Source: Centroberyx gerrardi
Taxonomy: Eukaryota > Chordata > Actinopteri > Beryciformes > Berycidae
Length of the DNA stretch: 64,000 nucleotides
NCBI RefSeq assembly: GCF_048128805.1
Contig: NC_136003.1
Span: 29,496,565-29,560,564 of the forward strand
Direction of reading: 5' to 3'
Positions within the stretch are counted from its first letter, which is position 1; each line of letters starts with the position of its first letter. The position numbers were made by a program, and so were the translations under genes. A model generated the notes under the pieces. That model was given only the letters and a program-made list of their open reading frames with translations. It searched no databases and was not told where the DNA came from. Positions 1-16,237 of the stretch are shown here, in pieces.

Positions 1-218
1 ACAAATGCTGAAGATTTGCTGCTTTTCTCTGTTTCATATCTTTATAAAAATGAATACTTGGGGTTATTTTAGCTGCTGGTTAGACATCACTCTGGTTACT
101 TGTGATGGGCAATTGTCATTATTTTTGACATTTTATAGATTAAAAGATTAATCGATTAATTGAAAATATAATCAGTAGATTAATCGGTAATGAAAATAAC
201 CGTTAGTTTGCAGCCCTA
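1..218. repeat. 3' part of a hAT-like non-autonomous element
   Basis: The block from about 120 to 218 contains the AT-rich run with GATTAATCGATTAAT and ends in TTTGCAGCCCTA, the reverse complement of the TAGGGCTGCAA terminus of a very common fish hAT-type MITE. The left end lies outside the window or has decayed, so no target duplication can be read. A second loose end of the same type (GGTGCAGCCCTA) is at about 40105-40135. Confidence 0.5.
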
Positions 219-1873
219 AGTGTAGCGGTGGGAGTGAAGGGATGCGACTCCACCTCTAACCCTCGGCCCTGTCCCATCTCCAGTCCTGGTTGCTGTGTTC
301 TGGGAGCCTGTCATCCCAGCAGGTTGCAGGTTTTGGGAGACTCAAAACGAATCTGATTCCCGTCCCTGTGACTTTAGCTGAGCATGATCTGTTCTGAGAT
401 CTGTGCTGTAATTTACCTTCTGTGGCGTTCCTACCAGTTAAGAACACATGAAGAAACAGCTGAATATGAGCATCAGTCCAGACTTCAAGGCTTTCCAAGC
501 ATGAGGAACTGCTGGCTATCAGATGTCAACATCTGCCTCCTTCTACCCATAATCCCTTGTGTTTTGGGGTTGTTTCCAGCAGTTGGTGCAGAATACGCTC
601 TCACTTCTAACGAACCGCATTGCAGTTCTCGTGTTAGAGGACTGAGACTCGCATTTCAAGGCGTCTTGGTGCCGTTATTTGGTGCCTCCCGAGTTTGAAT
701 GACATTATTCTGACCTGGCAAACAAATCGAACTAAAGGAGGAAACACAGAGTTCAAATAAACTGCTCCAAACACGCTTGGTGTGTGAACGTGCCCTAAAA
801 CTCTCCATTGAAAGCCATACTAATGTAGTCTTTATACATCAGTACTATATAGAGGTACATTAAGATCTGGGTTGGATGTGTTTGATAGTTTGAAATGGCT
901 TCATCTAACTAGATAAAATGAATCATGGATGTCATTTTCCAAGTTTGTTTTTCAGAATTTGCCCAGTGTATTTGGGTTGTTTCATTTTGTGTTGTCCTGA
1001 CCACACGCCTGATGAAAGACTTACAGATCGTGATATTAAGTTGACAGCACATGGTCTGAATGGGAAAAGGCTTAAACACCCTGTAAAGGCTGCTGCTGGG
1101 CACTTTCTGTGGTTAAGAGATGTTCGTTATTATTACCATGTCTTACCTCCAGGGGGCAGTCTGTCCCAACTGTTTGCTTCCTCAACTGCTCTTTTGAAGG
1201 CACTTTATTTACAGAGTTCATCATTCGCTCCTTTGTTAGCATCTTAGTTTAACCTTTCTGAATATTTCATTTTCTCTGTCTGAAAGAAATACATTTGTAT
1301 GGTGTTATGTTTTTTTAATGACCAGGACGATGGCCTCATTTGGGCCAGAAAAATACACACTCTTTGTTTTCTACCAAGGCAGATGTTAAAGGAAAATATC
1401 AGTGTTACTGAATCTTATTTCTCACCCACTTAGATCATTTTTCAGTTCAGTTCAGCTGTCAGTAATTCAGTCGCATTCAATTCCACTGCTTCTAGACTCC
1501 GTTCAGTATGATATTCTAATATCCTGTTGATGCATACAGTATCTTCATCAATATGAAGTCAAAATCCAAATCTAGACTAGACTTCCCACACCCAAGTTAA
1601 AAGGTGAAAGGAATACACCAAGTTTTTGACAGATTGTCCCGTCCTATGTTCCATTCAAGGATGAGAACAGAGACACCAAAATCATCCATGTGTCCCCGGT
1701 AGATCATTGACTCCAGCGCTCCATGCTAACACTTCAGCATTATACTATGTTGAGTGAAGGAAGGCAACTAGCATTATCCAAAATAAGAAAGCTGAAATTT
1801 TAGTAATAAAAAGTTGTTAATGGGTTTTATTATATGGCCTGTAGATTCATACATTGTTTAAAAATAAATATCA
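219..1873. other. Probable pigq intron or upstream DNA, nothing recognised
   Basis: No exon of pigq or of any other gene could be recognised here. The reading frames of 60-110 codons show no family motif and no matching splice sites. Because the first visible pigq exon begins at 4738 behind a normal acceptor, this stretch is most likely intronic. Confidence 0.4.
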
Positions 1874-1877
1874 TTAA

Positions 1878-2174
1878 AGAGCCCATGAAACAGCATCTTT
1901 ACTTCCTTGATTTGATGTATTTCCTGTTGAAACAGGATGTTGGGGGCGGGACATAACGCAGGGAGGGATCATTCAAAAGTCTAAACCAATGGAATATCAG
2001 TCAGGGAGAGAAACGCAGTTTTATTTGATGGGAGGGGAGGGATTGTTCAAAAATCTGTGATGTTTTTATTGGTTGGAGTTTTTATTTACGCCTCCTGGTG
2101 CAGCATGATGTCACCGTTAAAGATACTCTGATTTCCATTAAGTAAAACTAATGGGAGTTCATTTCATGGGGACT
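1878..2174. mobile_element. TTAA-flanked MITE (piggyBac-type), empty-site copy
   Basis: The 297-bp element starts AGAGCCCATGAAA and ends with the inverted TTTCATGGGGACT. It is flanked on both sides by TTAA (1874-1877 and 2175-2178), the signature of piggyBac-type transposition. A second copy at 44068-44656 is colinear with it but is interrupted by a hAT element. This copy is uninterrupted and so shows the pre-insertion state. It carries no reading frame and must have moved in trans. Confidence 0.65.
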
Positions 2175-2299
2175 TTAACTCAAAATAACTGATGTAGCCA
2201 GTTCCCAGTTCGGCCATCTGTTAAACTCAGAAAATTCCCAGTTCCCGGAGGTGTCATTGAACACATCATCTCTAAACCTCTGACCTGAACAGGAACTGA

Positions 2300-2450
2300 C
2301 ATTTAAGATAAGATGAAACTTTAATGATCCCTGTGGGGAGACTGGGACAACGCAGCAGCACACAGTAATAGACACTGCAAAAAAAATAGAATATAAAGAA
2401 GAATAGAACAAATGGGGTTAAGTAGAAATACAAGAATGAAAAGTAAGTAG
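2300..2450 (-). repeat. Retroelement-tail-like dispersed repeat
   Basis: Contains, in reverse orientation, the AGTTTCATCTTATC and CCCAGTCTCCCC segments that resemble the end of the repeat at 33650-33930. It looks like the 3' part of a LINE-type dispersed repeat. Only sequence resemblance inside this window supports this; no coding part is present. Confidence 0.35.
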
Positions 2451-3059
2451 TTATATGATGAATAGTTTCAAACTATGTCCATCAATTTTCATCCTAAAAT
2501 ATCCAGTGTTTCCATGTATTGGGAAATGGAGAGTGATAGAAAATAGAGGTGTGACTTAAGAAATGAGGCAAAAAATAAACAACACCGGTAATTTCCAGCA
2601 CTGCAGCCATTGTGATTCAAATGCGTAAGACATCCATGCAATAAGTAGGCTTGTTGTGTGTTTTCACCACAGAGTAGAAGGCATTAGATTACAGCACACA
2701 GTTATTATCAGGCCTGTAGGCAGAACTGGTATGACAGCGTACAGATCACCTGCATCAGCCTCGCAAAGCAAGACGCCTCGATTTACTTCACTGTTCCTTA
2801 ACTGGGTCAGATGGCTGTGGAAAAATAGTTTAGTACTTTGATTGTTTATTCTAGTCTGAAGTGACAGGCCTGATGCTCTTCTGTTTATCTGTGTTAATCC
2901 AGGGAAGGCTTCCTGAACACACTTGCTCTTCTGGTCTTTTTAACTGTTTTATCCAGAGAAGGTTTACCAAACACTTTTGCGCTTTCTGGGCTCTTTGGGG
3001 TCTCCGGTGGAAATAATGATATTACTATTATTAATATTACTATTATTTTATATATTGCA

Positions 3060-3332
3060 CTTTTCAAAACACAGCAGTGATTTACAGTGGAGTTAAAAAA
3101 AGATAAAATAAAGAGCAAAAACAATGACAGCAAAGCAAGAAAAATAAAAGCAAGGAAAGGAACACATAAGAAAACCATACAGGTGAGGTGAAAAACAATT
3201 AAATCATTACATTAAAGCAAGTCTATAAAATGGGTATTAATAAGTGATTTAACAGATGGTACAGATTTAGAAGCCTGAACTCCTCAGGCAGGTCGATCCA
3301 AAGTCCAGGAGCGCTGATGACAAAGAACTGAA
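3060..3332. repeat. Dispersed fish repeat F, copy 1
   Basis: A-rich segment with a 'ttgcacttttcaaaacacag' type start followed by text about gcaggtcgatccaaagtcca. Similar arrangements occur at 28540-29060 and 63585-63790, so it is a multi-copy element. Its class cannot be assigned by eye. The following minisatellite seems to have grown out of the end of this copy. Confidence 0.45.
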
Positions 3333-3660
3333 CACCTCTTGTTTTAATCTAGACTGTGGAACAGCCAATAGGAGCCTCTTGTTTTTAATCTGGACCTTCG
3401 AACAGCCAATAGGAACCTCTTGTTTTAATCTAGACTGTGGAACAGCCAATAGGAACCTCTTGTTTTAATCTAGACTGTGGAACAGCCAATAGGAACCTCT
3501 TGTTTTAATCTAGATTTTGGAACAGCCAATAGGAACCTCTTGTTTTTAGACTAGACTTTGGAGCAGCCAATAGGAACTTCTGTTTTTTAATCTAGACCTC
3601 GGAACAGCCAATAGGAACCTATCTAGACTTTGGAGCAGCCAATATGAACCTCTTGTATTT
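3333..3660. repeat. 40-bp minisatellite, about 8 units, each with CCAAT
   Basis: Tandem units of about 40 bp read CCTCTTGTTTTAATCTAGAC followed by TGTGGAACAGCCAATAGGAA. Unit copies begin near 3337, 3377, 3416, 3456, 3496, 3536, 3577 and 3618; the last are shortened or diverged. Every unit keeps AGCCAATA, the CCAAT box bound by NF-Y. The unit resembles a single segment in repeat F at 28755-28790 (TTTTAATGTCGGACCTTGGA...), so it probably arose by tandem expansion of part of a dispersed repeat. Confidence 0.85.
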
Positions 3661-4144
3661 AAAAGCACGGTGAGTTAGATGTGTTACTGGGAGAACACAA
3701 GGTTGGTGTGCAAGCTAACTATGTTCAGTTGGTCCAGACGGTATAATGAGCTGCCTCACTTTGTTATTTCCATAAATATTCCTGACATTAAGGGAGTTTA
3801 CAAACCATGGAGGAGTTTACATCTCGTGAACTGTTGACATGTGCAGTTACGTGCTTCCAAAATAGAAATACAAACATATCCACGCGTTGATAATGCTGCT
3901 ACATGCATCTTGTTTTGGTTTTCTTTTCAGTCGGTTCCATTGAACAGGGCGCGTAATGCATTTAGACTTCTCTGTAAGCCTGAACACTGTGAAGCTGGCT
4001 CTGATAATAGTCCTGGATGTTGGAGAGAGGATTGACTAAATTATGTATTTGCTCTAAAGATAGCTTAGCTCCCTCGCCCATGGTACATAATGAAATATTA
4101 CCCACTCTCCCTGTTACATATTTATGCTCGAACAGCTCTTTGGA

Positions 4145-4147
<3 letters not shown>

Positions 4148-4179
<32 letters not shown>
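4148..4179. repeat. (TG)16 microsatellite
   Basis: Uninterrupted TG dinucleotides, in the intron before the first visible pigq exon. Confidence 0.95.
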
Positions 4180-4182
<3 letters not shown>

Positions 4183-4402
4183 TTCTCTGTCTGTCTGCAT
4201 TTGTGTGAATTCATGTGTGTTCAAGAACCTTTTTCAGAGTGACTTATTAAATCTGCATGCCTGTGCCTAAAAATATCTCACAGTAGGTACTATTATAATT
4301 TCAGAGTCTCTCTCTGCCGTCACCATTCTCTTAAGTTTGAGAAGACGCACAATAAGTACAAGTTGTACGTTTTCTAAATTAGCTTATTACCTCTTTATCA
4401 GT

Positions 4403-4465
4403 GTTTCTCAGGGTGTCAGGGTGGAAAAGCATCTAGACCATGGGACACTAAGGCCATTTTCAAAT
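4403..4465. repeat. Fragment of dispersed repeat A
   Basis: The phrases GGGTGGAAAAGC and ACCATGGGACACTAA match the interior of the repeat A copies at 5001, 7388 and 25646. Short and end-less, so a fragment. Confidence 0.45.
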
Positions 4466-4714
4466 CTAGAGTCTATTTTCTTTGGTCCGAATCGGAGACT
4501 GAGTTGTTTCTTTGTTGCCTTTGCTTTGTTTGTCCCTTTTCCATCATCCTTCCCTCTCTAGTTCCTTTCCTCCTCTTGGTGTTTTCCCACTTCTTCGGCC
4601 TCTTTCCCCTTTTCCTTCCTCTCTTCCTTCTCTTCCCGAATTTCCACCAGGGGATCAATAAAGTGCAATCTCATCTTTCCATTTACATCTATCCTGAAGC
4701 TGGTAAATTGGTAA

Positions 4715-9801
<5,087 letters not shown>

Positions 9802-9865
9802 GAGACACAGGCCAGCAATATGAGAGAGAGAGTTCAGGGGACTGAGGAAAGGGAAGAGACTGAAT

Positions 9866-9871
9866 AATAAA
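9866..9871 (+). terminator. Candidate pigq poly(A) signal AATAAA
   Basis: AATAAA lies 65 bp after the pigq stop codon. A second AATAAA at 12185-12190 could serve a longer 3' UTR. Only the hexamers are seen; transcript ends are not known. Confidence 0.35.
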
Positions 9872-9952
9872 AAGAGAGGGAAATGGACAGATGCAGGGAA
9901 AGAGAAGAAATGGAAAAACAAAGGGGGAAACAAGTACGAAGACCTGTGAGTT

Positions 9953-10238
9953 ACGCTGCATTCATGTCATATGGGAATAACATCAGAACAGCTTGATGGG
10001 TCAAAGTAACAACTTGTGATGGAAATAATTAATCTTGTTGGTTTTATTGGCTTTTATTGGCTGCAGGTATTTCCTGGTTGGTGATGTCAGAATTCAGGAA
10101 ATCAGACAAATCAGGGTTCATTGCCAAACCCCGAGTTCCCAAGTAGTATTTACCACCTGAAAGCTGAGGTGAACAGTATTTTCATAAGCAGGAAGCTCAC
10201 ATCTACCGTCTTTCCCATAGGACATGAACGCAGCACAA
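9953..10238 (-). repeat. Repeat C, shortened copy
   Basis: Starts GCTGCATTCATGTCATATGGG and ends CCCATAGGACATGAACGCAGC, an inverted pair. The interior matches, in reverse orientation, the repeat at 45190-45360 (CTGTTCACGTCAGC, TTCCTGAATGCTGACGTCACC). So repeat C is a terminal-inverted-repeat element, and this copy is internally deleted. No clear target duplication was found. Confidence 0.6.
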
Positions 10239-10359
10239 AACACCAAGGGAGCAATCGATCCCAATATGTGAGAGAGAGAGAGAATAAGTTGACTTTGTAA
10301 GTGTTTCAAATCAGCGGATAAGATTTGGAGATGAAGTTACGACTTGGAGGGATTCTTAA

Positions 10360-11269
10360 AGGAACAGTACACCACAAAATGAAAATTCTGTCAATATCAA
10401 CTCCATTGAAGTTCTGATTGTGTTTGCAACTGGCGAGCCAGCAGAGGAGGTTGGGGGCGGTGCGCTTTGGGACTCGGTGCAATCGTTCGGCGACAAAACA
10501 CTTGGATTATGCTGCTGTTTAGAGAAATTTGATGGTAAATTTATGCCCTTTTTGAATTTTAAACAACCAGAAAAACCCCATTCACTTCAATTGGTTTGGA
10601 GAAGGCTGAGATGGAGCTGTAGCTGTGGCTAACTCACTGTGTGTTTGGCAGAGGTGTGACCAAGTCAGCTTTGCTCGAGTCCCAAGTCAGTCTCAAGTCT
10701 TGAGGCACAAGTCTCAAATCAAGTCCCAAGTCTAATCTGTAGATTACCAAATCAAGTCAAAACAAATCAAGAGTCCAGTATCAATTTAATATCTTAAAGA
10801 AAACTAAATATCTAGGACTTTTCAATGCAATATGGTTTTAATAAGATAAAAACTTGGTAAGAGCATCATGAGTTTGATTTCTAGAATCAGTTTCAACTTC
10901 AATAAATTCAAGCATTCCATACAAATTCAGAAAACAGAATTTAAATTCAGTCGTCTGCTGGAACAAATCTCATCACTTTCAATCTGAGTCATTTACACAA
11001 ACACAAGATCTCAAGTCAAGACTTTAGAAACCTTTTCAAGTCGTCAAAGTACAAGTCAGAGTCAAGTCCCAAGTCAGCAGAACTCAAGTCAAGTCAAGTC
11101 TCAAGTCTTCTCTTCATGCATCAAGTCAAGTCTCAAGCACTTAAAGTTGTGACTTGAGTCCAAGTCATGTGACTCGAGCCCCCACCTCTGGTGTTTGGTG
11201 GTCGTAGTTTCAGCTGACATGGGGTGAGTAGTCAGTGACAGTATTTCCATTTTGGAGTGAACTGTTCCT
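10360..11269. mobile_element. TTAA-flanked MITE hosting a nested hAT element
   Basis: Left end AGGAACAGTACACCACAAAA and right end, inverted, of the same motif finishing ACTGTTCCT. Both sides carry TTAA (10356-10359, 11270-11273). The AGGAACAGTTCACYCCAAAATG end type is widespread in fish. The interior is split at 10649-11190 by a hAT element with its own duplication, so this MITE is the older layer. Lies downstream of pigq. Confidence 0.8.
10649..11190 (+). mobile_element. AAGTC-rich hAT element, copy 1 (nested)
   Basis: The 542-bp element starts CAGAGGTGTGACCAAGTC and ends GACTCGAGCCCCCACCTCTG, with the CAGAGGTG/CACCTCTG termini typical of hAT transposons. It is flanked by a perfect 8-bp duplication GTGTTTGG (10641-10648 and 11191-11198). 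Both subterminal zones are packed with CAAGTC and related motifs in one orientation. No transposase frame. Copies at 12741-13221 and 50173-50733 belong to the same family. Confidence 0.9.
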
Positions 11270-11273
11270 TTAA

Positions 11274-12740
11274 AGCTTGTGTCCGTGTACGAAGGGACAG
11301 AAGTCCACTTTGAAATCAGGTATTTATGCATTAACTGCACTGACCATAGGTAGTCTTACTCATGTTGATTTTATATTTAATTATTATAGTATTAACTTTA
11401 GACTAGTCCTAAATGACGCTAACTGGAAAAATTGATTGTTTTCAAATGTTAAGTTTTTATATAATCTTTAGAAAATTAAAGTTAAGATTAAAAAAATTAT
11501 TTGTATTTTAGTTTTAGGTATATTTTTTTCTTGTGTCACATGGCGTATTTTGAGAAAGCTTGTTTGTTCCCACTGATTGTCCCTCAACAGAGAAATTAGA
11601 TGTATAGAATGTAAATGACAATTCAAGTTCAATCCAAGTTGTGTGTCCTGTTTCTGTTTGTAGTAGAAATCCACTGCTGATCCACGGTCATGCTGTCCCA
11701 CTATATGTTCTGAAACAAAGCCATGACTCTTTGATTCTGCTCAGTATCAGCTCACCCATGTCAGTTTGTCCAATCCCATGCCAGTTTTCTGAGTCATGTG
11801 CCTAATCGTGTTTCAAGTCATTCCAAGTCATCCTCGAGTTCATTATAACGATAGGCGACCTGGACCCGCCTCCGTTAAGGTTGAATGATTGCTGTTGTGT
11901 TACTTTCACTCTGTGCTTTGTCCTCTTTTGTGCCAATTTAGATGAAGTGATTTTTAAAGAGCAAGTGAACCCCAAACCAAATCTGTGTAAAGCCAGATGT
12001 CTAACGGTAAAAAGCATGCTACTGAAATGTTGGCTGATCTTTGGCACCAGGTGACATCACCTGCTGGTTTGGGGTTTAGTTCCTCTTTAATGGGGAAACT
12101 GGGGAAATTTTGGGGGGATTTTTTAAATTGTTTTTTCTTATCATCTATTGAACCCGGAAAGTTGGAAATGTTCCATTGCCCTTTAATAAAATTCATTGAT
12201 ATTTAACACTCTGATATCTCTTCTTGTCAAATGAGGCTCATCCGTTCATAAATTGCAATTCAGCATCAGAGGAGAAGTCCAACCTGAAACAGAATTTATT
12301 CATGATGATGATCTTAAACAGTTACAACAGGAACCGCACTCTCCTAAAGCGAGACACCAGAGAAACAAAATAATCTATTTTAAATCTAATCTGTAATGTC
12401 AACAAGAAACCAAACCCGAAGCTGCTCCATTAACAGAATTTCAGACAGAATTTACTCACAGAAACGAGATAATGTGCAACCATAAAATCACTCTCGGCAC
12501 TGTTACTTCATCCACAAACCTGGTCACCTATTATCAGTGGAGTAATCCCAGGATTTATCTCTCATGTTCACAATATATATTCACTCATTTTTATCCAGCT
12601 CTTTTTTTTGTAACAAAATGAGAGTTCCTTCATTATATAATAATAGTATTTGTTAAAACATGATCATGTGTTACAATAAGTATTCAAATGTATCTCAGAT
12701 GACAATGCATCCCTCCCACAAATATTAAATGTACCGCAAG
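11274..12740. other. Intergenic, no gene recognised
   Basis: AT-rich DNA between pigq and rab40c. It contains an AATAAA at 12185-12190 that could end a long pigq 3' UTR. Short frames here show no recognisable family. NHLRC4, which lies between PIGQ and RAB40C in human, was not seen. Confidence 0.4.
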
Positions 12741-13221
12741 CAGAGGTGTGACCAAGTTAACTTTGCTGGAGTCCCAAGTCAGTCTCAAGTCTTGAGGCAC
12801 AAGTCTCAAGTCAGGTCCCAAGTCTAAATATAGATTACCAAGTCAAGTCAGAACAAATCAAGAGTCCAGTATCAATTTAATATCTTAAAGAAAACTAAAT
12901 ATCTAGGACTTTTCAATGCAATATGGTTTTAATAGGATAAAAACTTGGTAAGAGCATCATGAGTTTGATTTCTATAATCGGTTTCAACTTCAATAAATTC
13001 AATCATTCCATACAAATTCAGAAAACAGAATTTAAATTCAGTCGTCTGCTGTCTCAAGTCAGGTCCCAAGTCTAAATGTAGATTACCAAGTCCAGTGTAG
13101 AGTGCAAGTCAAAAGTCAAAGTCTCAAGTCTTCTCTTCAAGTATCAAGTCAGGTCTCACAGTAAAATTGTGACTCGAGTCTGACTTGAGTCCAAGTCATG
13201 TGACTCGAGTCCCCACCTCTG
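12741..13221 (+). mobile_element. AAGTC-rich hAT element, copy 2
   Basis: The 481-bp element starts CAGAGGTGTGACCAAGTT and ends GACTCGAGTCCCCACCTCTG. Flanking octamers ACCGCAAG (12733-12740) and ACCACAAG (13222-13229) match at 7 of 8 positions. The interior is colinear with copy 1 but with an internal deletion and rearranged CAAGTC runs. Confidence 0.88.
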
Positions 13222-13229
13222 ACCACAAG

Positions 13230-14290
13230 TATACAATACCTCACCAGACACTTGGTCACATGGTGGGGAAAAGCTTTCTGCACTTGTCCTTCAGGTTTTC
13301 TTTATTTAGACCAAGGGGTTTGAATGAAGCTGCAGCTGCAGTCTGCTGAGGGAGAATGAACACACTTCAGAGCCTTTAACACACCTGCTTGTCTCAGATC
13401 AGCTCTCCTACTCTTTATTAAAATGGCTCCCATCTTCAAACTATCCCTTTGACCAGGACCAGGGTGCAGTAGTAGTAACATACATTTTTTAATACTTGGA
13501 AATAAACACAGGGTGCGCTTGATCTATAAGCGATGTCCTCTTTGAGCTTTTTTGAGTTCTTGGCGAGATAAATCGGGTAACTTGGTCTGTATGTAGGGCT
13601 TACCATCTTTTTAGGCCGACATAATTCTTTATGACATACTGTATATTCATAGTATATATCATACATAGTGCTGACAAACTGAGGTCAGCTACATGAAGAG
13701 GTTTTGCCAGAATATTTTTTTTGAAAATAGATGTGATTTTAGTTTAAATTGGTGGGTGTTTGCCTTATGAGGTCATAGTATATCCACCTTTTGATTTATT
13801 TATTTTGTTTATTGTAGATGCTGACAATGCAGACAAAGACAGATACAAGACAACATCCACCAACAGCCAAGACGATATCCACCTATTTATTTAGTGCTAC
13901 ATCACTGATGTGTGTGTGATGTAAAGCCACATTCAAATCTGTTTCCACCCCATTTGACAGACTGTCCATTATGCTGGAGTTACTGGCTTGGCGCCAACCG
14001 TCTGGTGTACAACTCCCCACAACAGGCCTGCTCAGTATCAAACTGTCTCTTTTCGGCTCATCTGTCATCACTCTCAATGCGTTTCACTGAACATACATTA
14101 GCTTTTATTAGCTCATTCAAGCAGTTGCTGCCAAAGACCATTCTGCGTCGTTCATTCATTATGCGTGTGTGTAGGTGTTTATCCTCCGGAGAATGTTCTG
14201 GCAAAGCTAATGGGAGGTGAGTCATGATGTTTGACACAGATAGCTCACACACCCTCAGCCTACTGTACATTCAATTAAGGTATTGTTCCT
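13230..14290. other. Intergenic, nothing recognised
   Basis: No repeat ends, exon or RNA gene could be supported. Confidence 0.4.
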
Positions 14291-14299
14291 CACATAACT

Positions 14300-14598
14300 C
14301 AGCAGTTATCAAACATTTTCAGGTCACGGACCCTCAGATAGTCTCACATCAGGGCCACAGACCCCCTTTAGATAAGATTTAGTCCCAGGGACACATATGG
14401 GAAGACTGTTGTTGATTTAGTATTGGGTTGTAGAACTGTCTACACTGTAAACTGGTGAGAGTGAAACCTCTGATTACAACAGTCATTCTTTTCCATTCTC
14501 TCACTGGATGATTTCTAGTTACTTAAATTCTAGTGAAACTAATCCTCATTTGTTTAAGGCCCTCTGAGGGTCCTCGGACCTCACTTTGAGAACCGCTG
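14300..14598. mobile_element. hAT-type MITE (CAGCRGTT...AACCGCTG ends)
   Basis: Starts CAGCAGTTATCAAACATTTT and ends CACTTTGAGAACCGCTG, the common fish/vertebrate 'gaacc(g/a)ctg' hAT terminus. Flanks ACATAACT (14292-14299) and ACATAATC (14599-14606) match at 6 of 8 positions. A relative with weaker ends is at 48960-49290. Confidence 0.7.
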
Positions 14599-14749
14599 AC
14601 ATAATCTATATTTTAATCAGAGACTATATTGTTCTCATTTGAAGGATTTATTTTGCCACTGCACTGTGTGTGTTTTCATTCAGAACTGAACCATCTTTGT
14701 TGCCCACATCTCACCACCATCTGGAAGTGTTGTTGACAGCACATTTTGA

Positions 14750-15500
14750 AGGGCGTTACTCGCGGCCTATCGTGTGTCACCGTGGAATTACCGTCCAATC
14801 AGATGAGTGGAGAGGCGGGGCTTGGAGCGGGGGGCGGGAACACGGAGAGCAGACAGCGCAGTGTGTCGATCTGTCAGCAGCAGTGTTGTTGTAGTGCGGT
14901 GGTTACTGCGATTATGATTGAACATAATGGAGAAAAATGGAAAGATCACGGACTGAGATTACCCAGTACACTTACAAAGACTTGGACTGGACTTAATGCG
15001 TCAGCCTTTTGAATCCACGGGAGATTTCAGCCAACAACTTCTGTCCGTAACAGGGATATAACGCCGTGAAGTTAGGGAATCTTTGTTGTCCGGACTAAAG
15101 AAAGACAAGGGGGCCTGAAATTAGACGTCGCTTGAAGTTAAGCTACTGCGTTAGCTGTTAGCTCGCTGTGGAATACTAACAGTGTTTTATTAACCGAGAA
15201 GTCAGCTCATAGAGAGTAACGCAATGCTGCTTTGTGTAGCGCGACATGCCAGTGACGGTGTCTTTAAATAATAGTCATAATACTCAGTCAGTTGACTGCG
15301 TTGCTAGCACCAGCAGTAATAGCGAGTGTAGTGGGCTAACTAACCGATGCTAAGCTAGCTGGCGAGCTCTCCGGCAGGGCTAGCTTGTTGTTCCACTGCT
15401 AGCCAACAGCTTCTCTTATGTGGACAAGAGGAAAGACCTTTGAGCTACTCGGACCCTTCAGGTTTGGCAGTTGCTTGCTAGTTAGGTGATTTAACTCAGC
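14750..15500 (+). promoter_or_regulatory. Candidate rab40c promoter and non-coding first exon
   Basis: CpG density rises here relative to neighbours. There is a CCAAT box at 14795-14799, a GC box GAGGCGGGGC near 14812-14821 and GGGGGGCGGGAA near 14829-14840, with no TATA box seen. It lies 0.7-1.5 kb before the rab40c start codon, and the start codon sits only 12 bases after a possible acceptor (TTCAG at 16221-16225). This fits a 5' UTR exon here spliced to the first coding exon. The donor was not identified. Confidence 0.4.
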
Positions 15501-16225
15501 GGGGTTATCTGGTTATTCATTTTGAAAGATGATCATTGCAAATTAGCTAAATATAAATACCATTCTAGGCATTAAGCATGTTTTCTCCCCCAGACAGACT
15601 CTTGCCACCAAGCCCGCAAGAGTCATCCCGTCTGTTGATACAGCTTGGGCTGCATATTTTTAAATGTCAGTGGATTTAACTTGTAATAGATTTTAACCTG
15701 TCAGTAGCGGTTTCTTGTTTCACACAGGAAGAGGGATCTCAAATTGTGGTTATACCTTTTTAAGCTGTCAGTTATCAGTTGGAAAGACAATACCAGCTGT
15801 TTACTTTAGGTAAAGGTCGTGTTTTTCCACTGAGCACCACCTGTAACCAGACCATTATTTTTATCTTTTTTATTTGGCTATGTGGATGTTTTGCTTTTCA
15901 GCATCCCATTTTTGGCATTGACCCTGCACATTCTTGTGAGACTGTTTGGTTGGGCAACAGTCTTTTTTTAACCTTTAGCTTATCTGTTTTTAACACAAAG
16001 GTGGGAACACTTTGAAAGTGGCGCAACATTATTAAGGCAAAACAAGGACATAGGCTGGTGGACCCCTATTCGGCAAGTTCATGACATAACAAGCTCTTTG
16101 TTTTGGATCAAGCGGGACAGGATAACACAGGGGGTTGGCTACCCATCTTTGTGTTTTTGCGTCCACGGGGAAGTGGGCACCCATCCCCAGCCTCCATTTG
16201 TTTTCCCCATTGCTTGTGGGTTCAG

Positions 16226-16231
16226 ATGTGA
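16226..16231 (+). promoter_or_regulatory. Start-stop uORF ATGTGA before rab40c
   Basis: ATG is followed at once by TGA, ending 6 bases before the rab40c ATG at 16238. If 5' UTR splicing uses the AG at 16224-16225 the hexamer would be the first bases of the exon. Start-stop elements are known to stall initiating ribosomes in some vertebrate mRNAs; its effect here is inference. Confidence 0.5.
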
Positions 16232-16237
16232 GGTGCG

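Noticed and set aside
3333..3660. CRISPR-like spacing of repeats
   Set aside because: The units are contiguous tandem copies without unique spacers, in a vertebrate genome.
9802..16237. A copy of NHLRC4 between pigq and rab40c
   Set aside because: No NHL-repeat coding sequence could be recognised on either strand.
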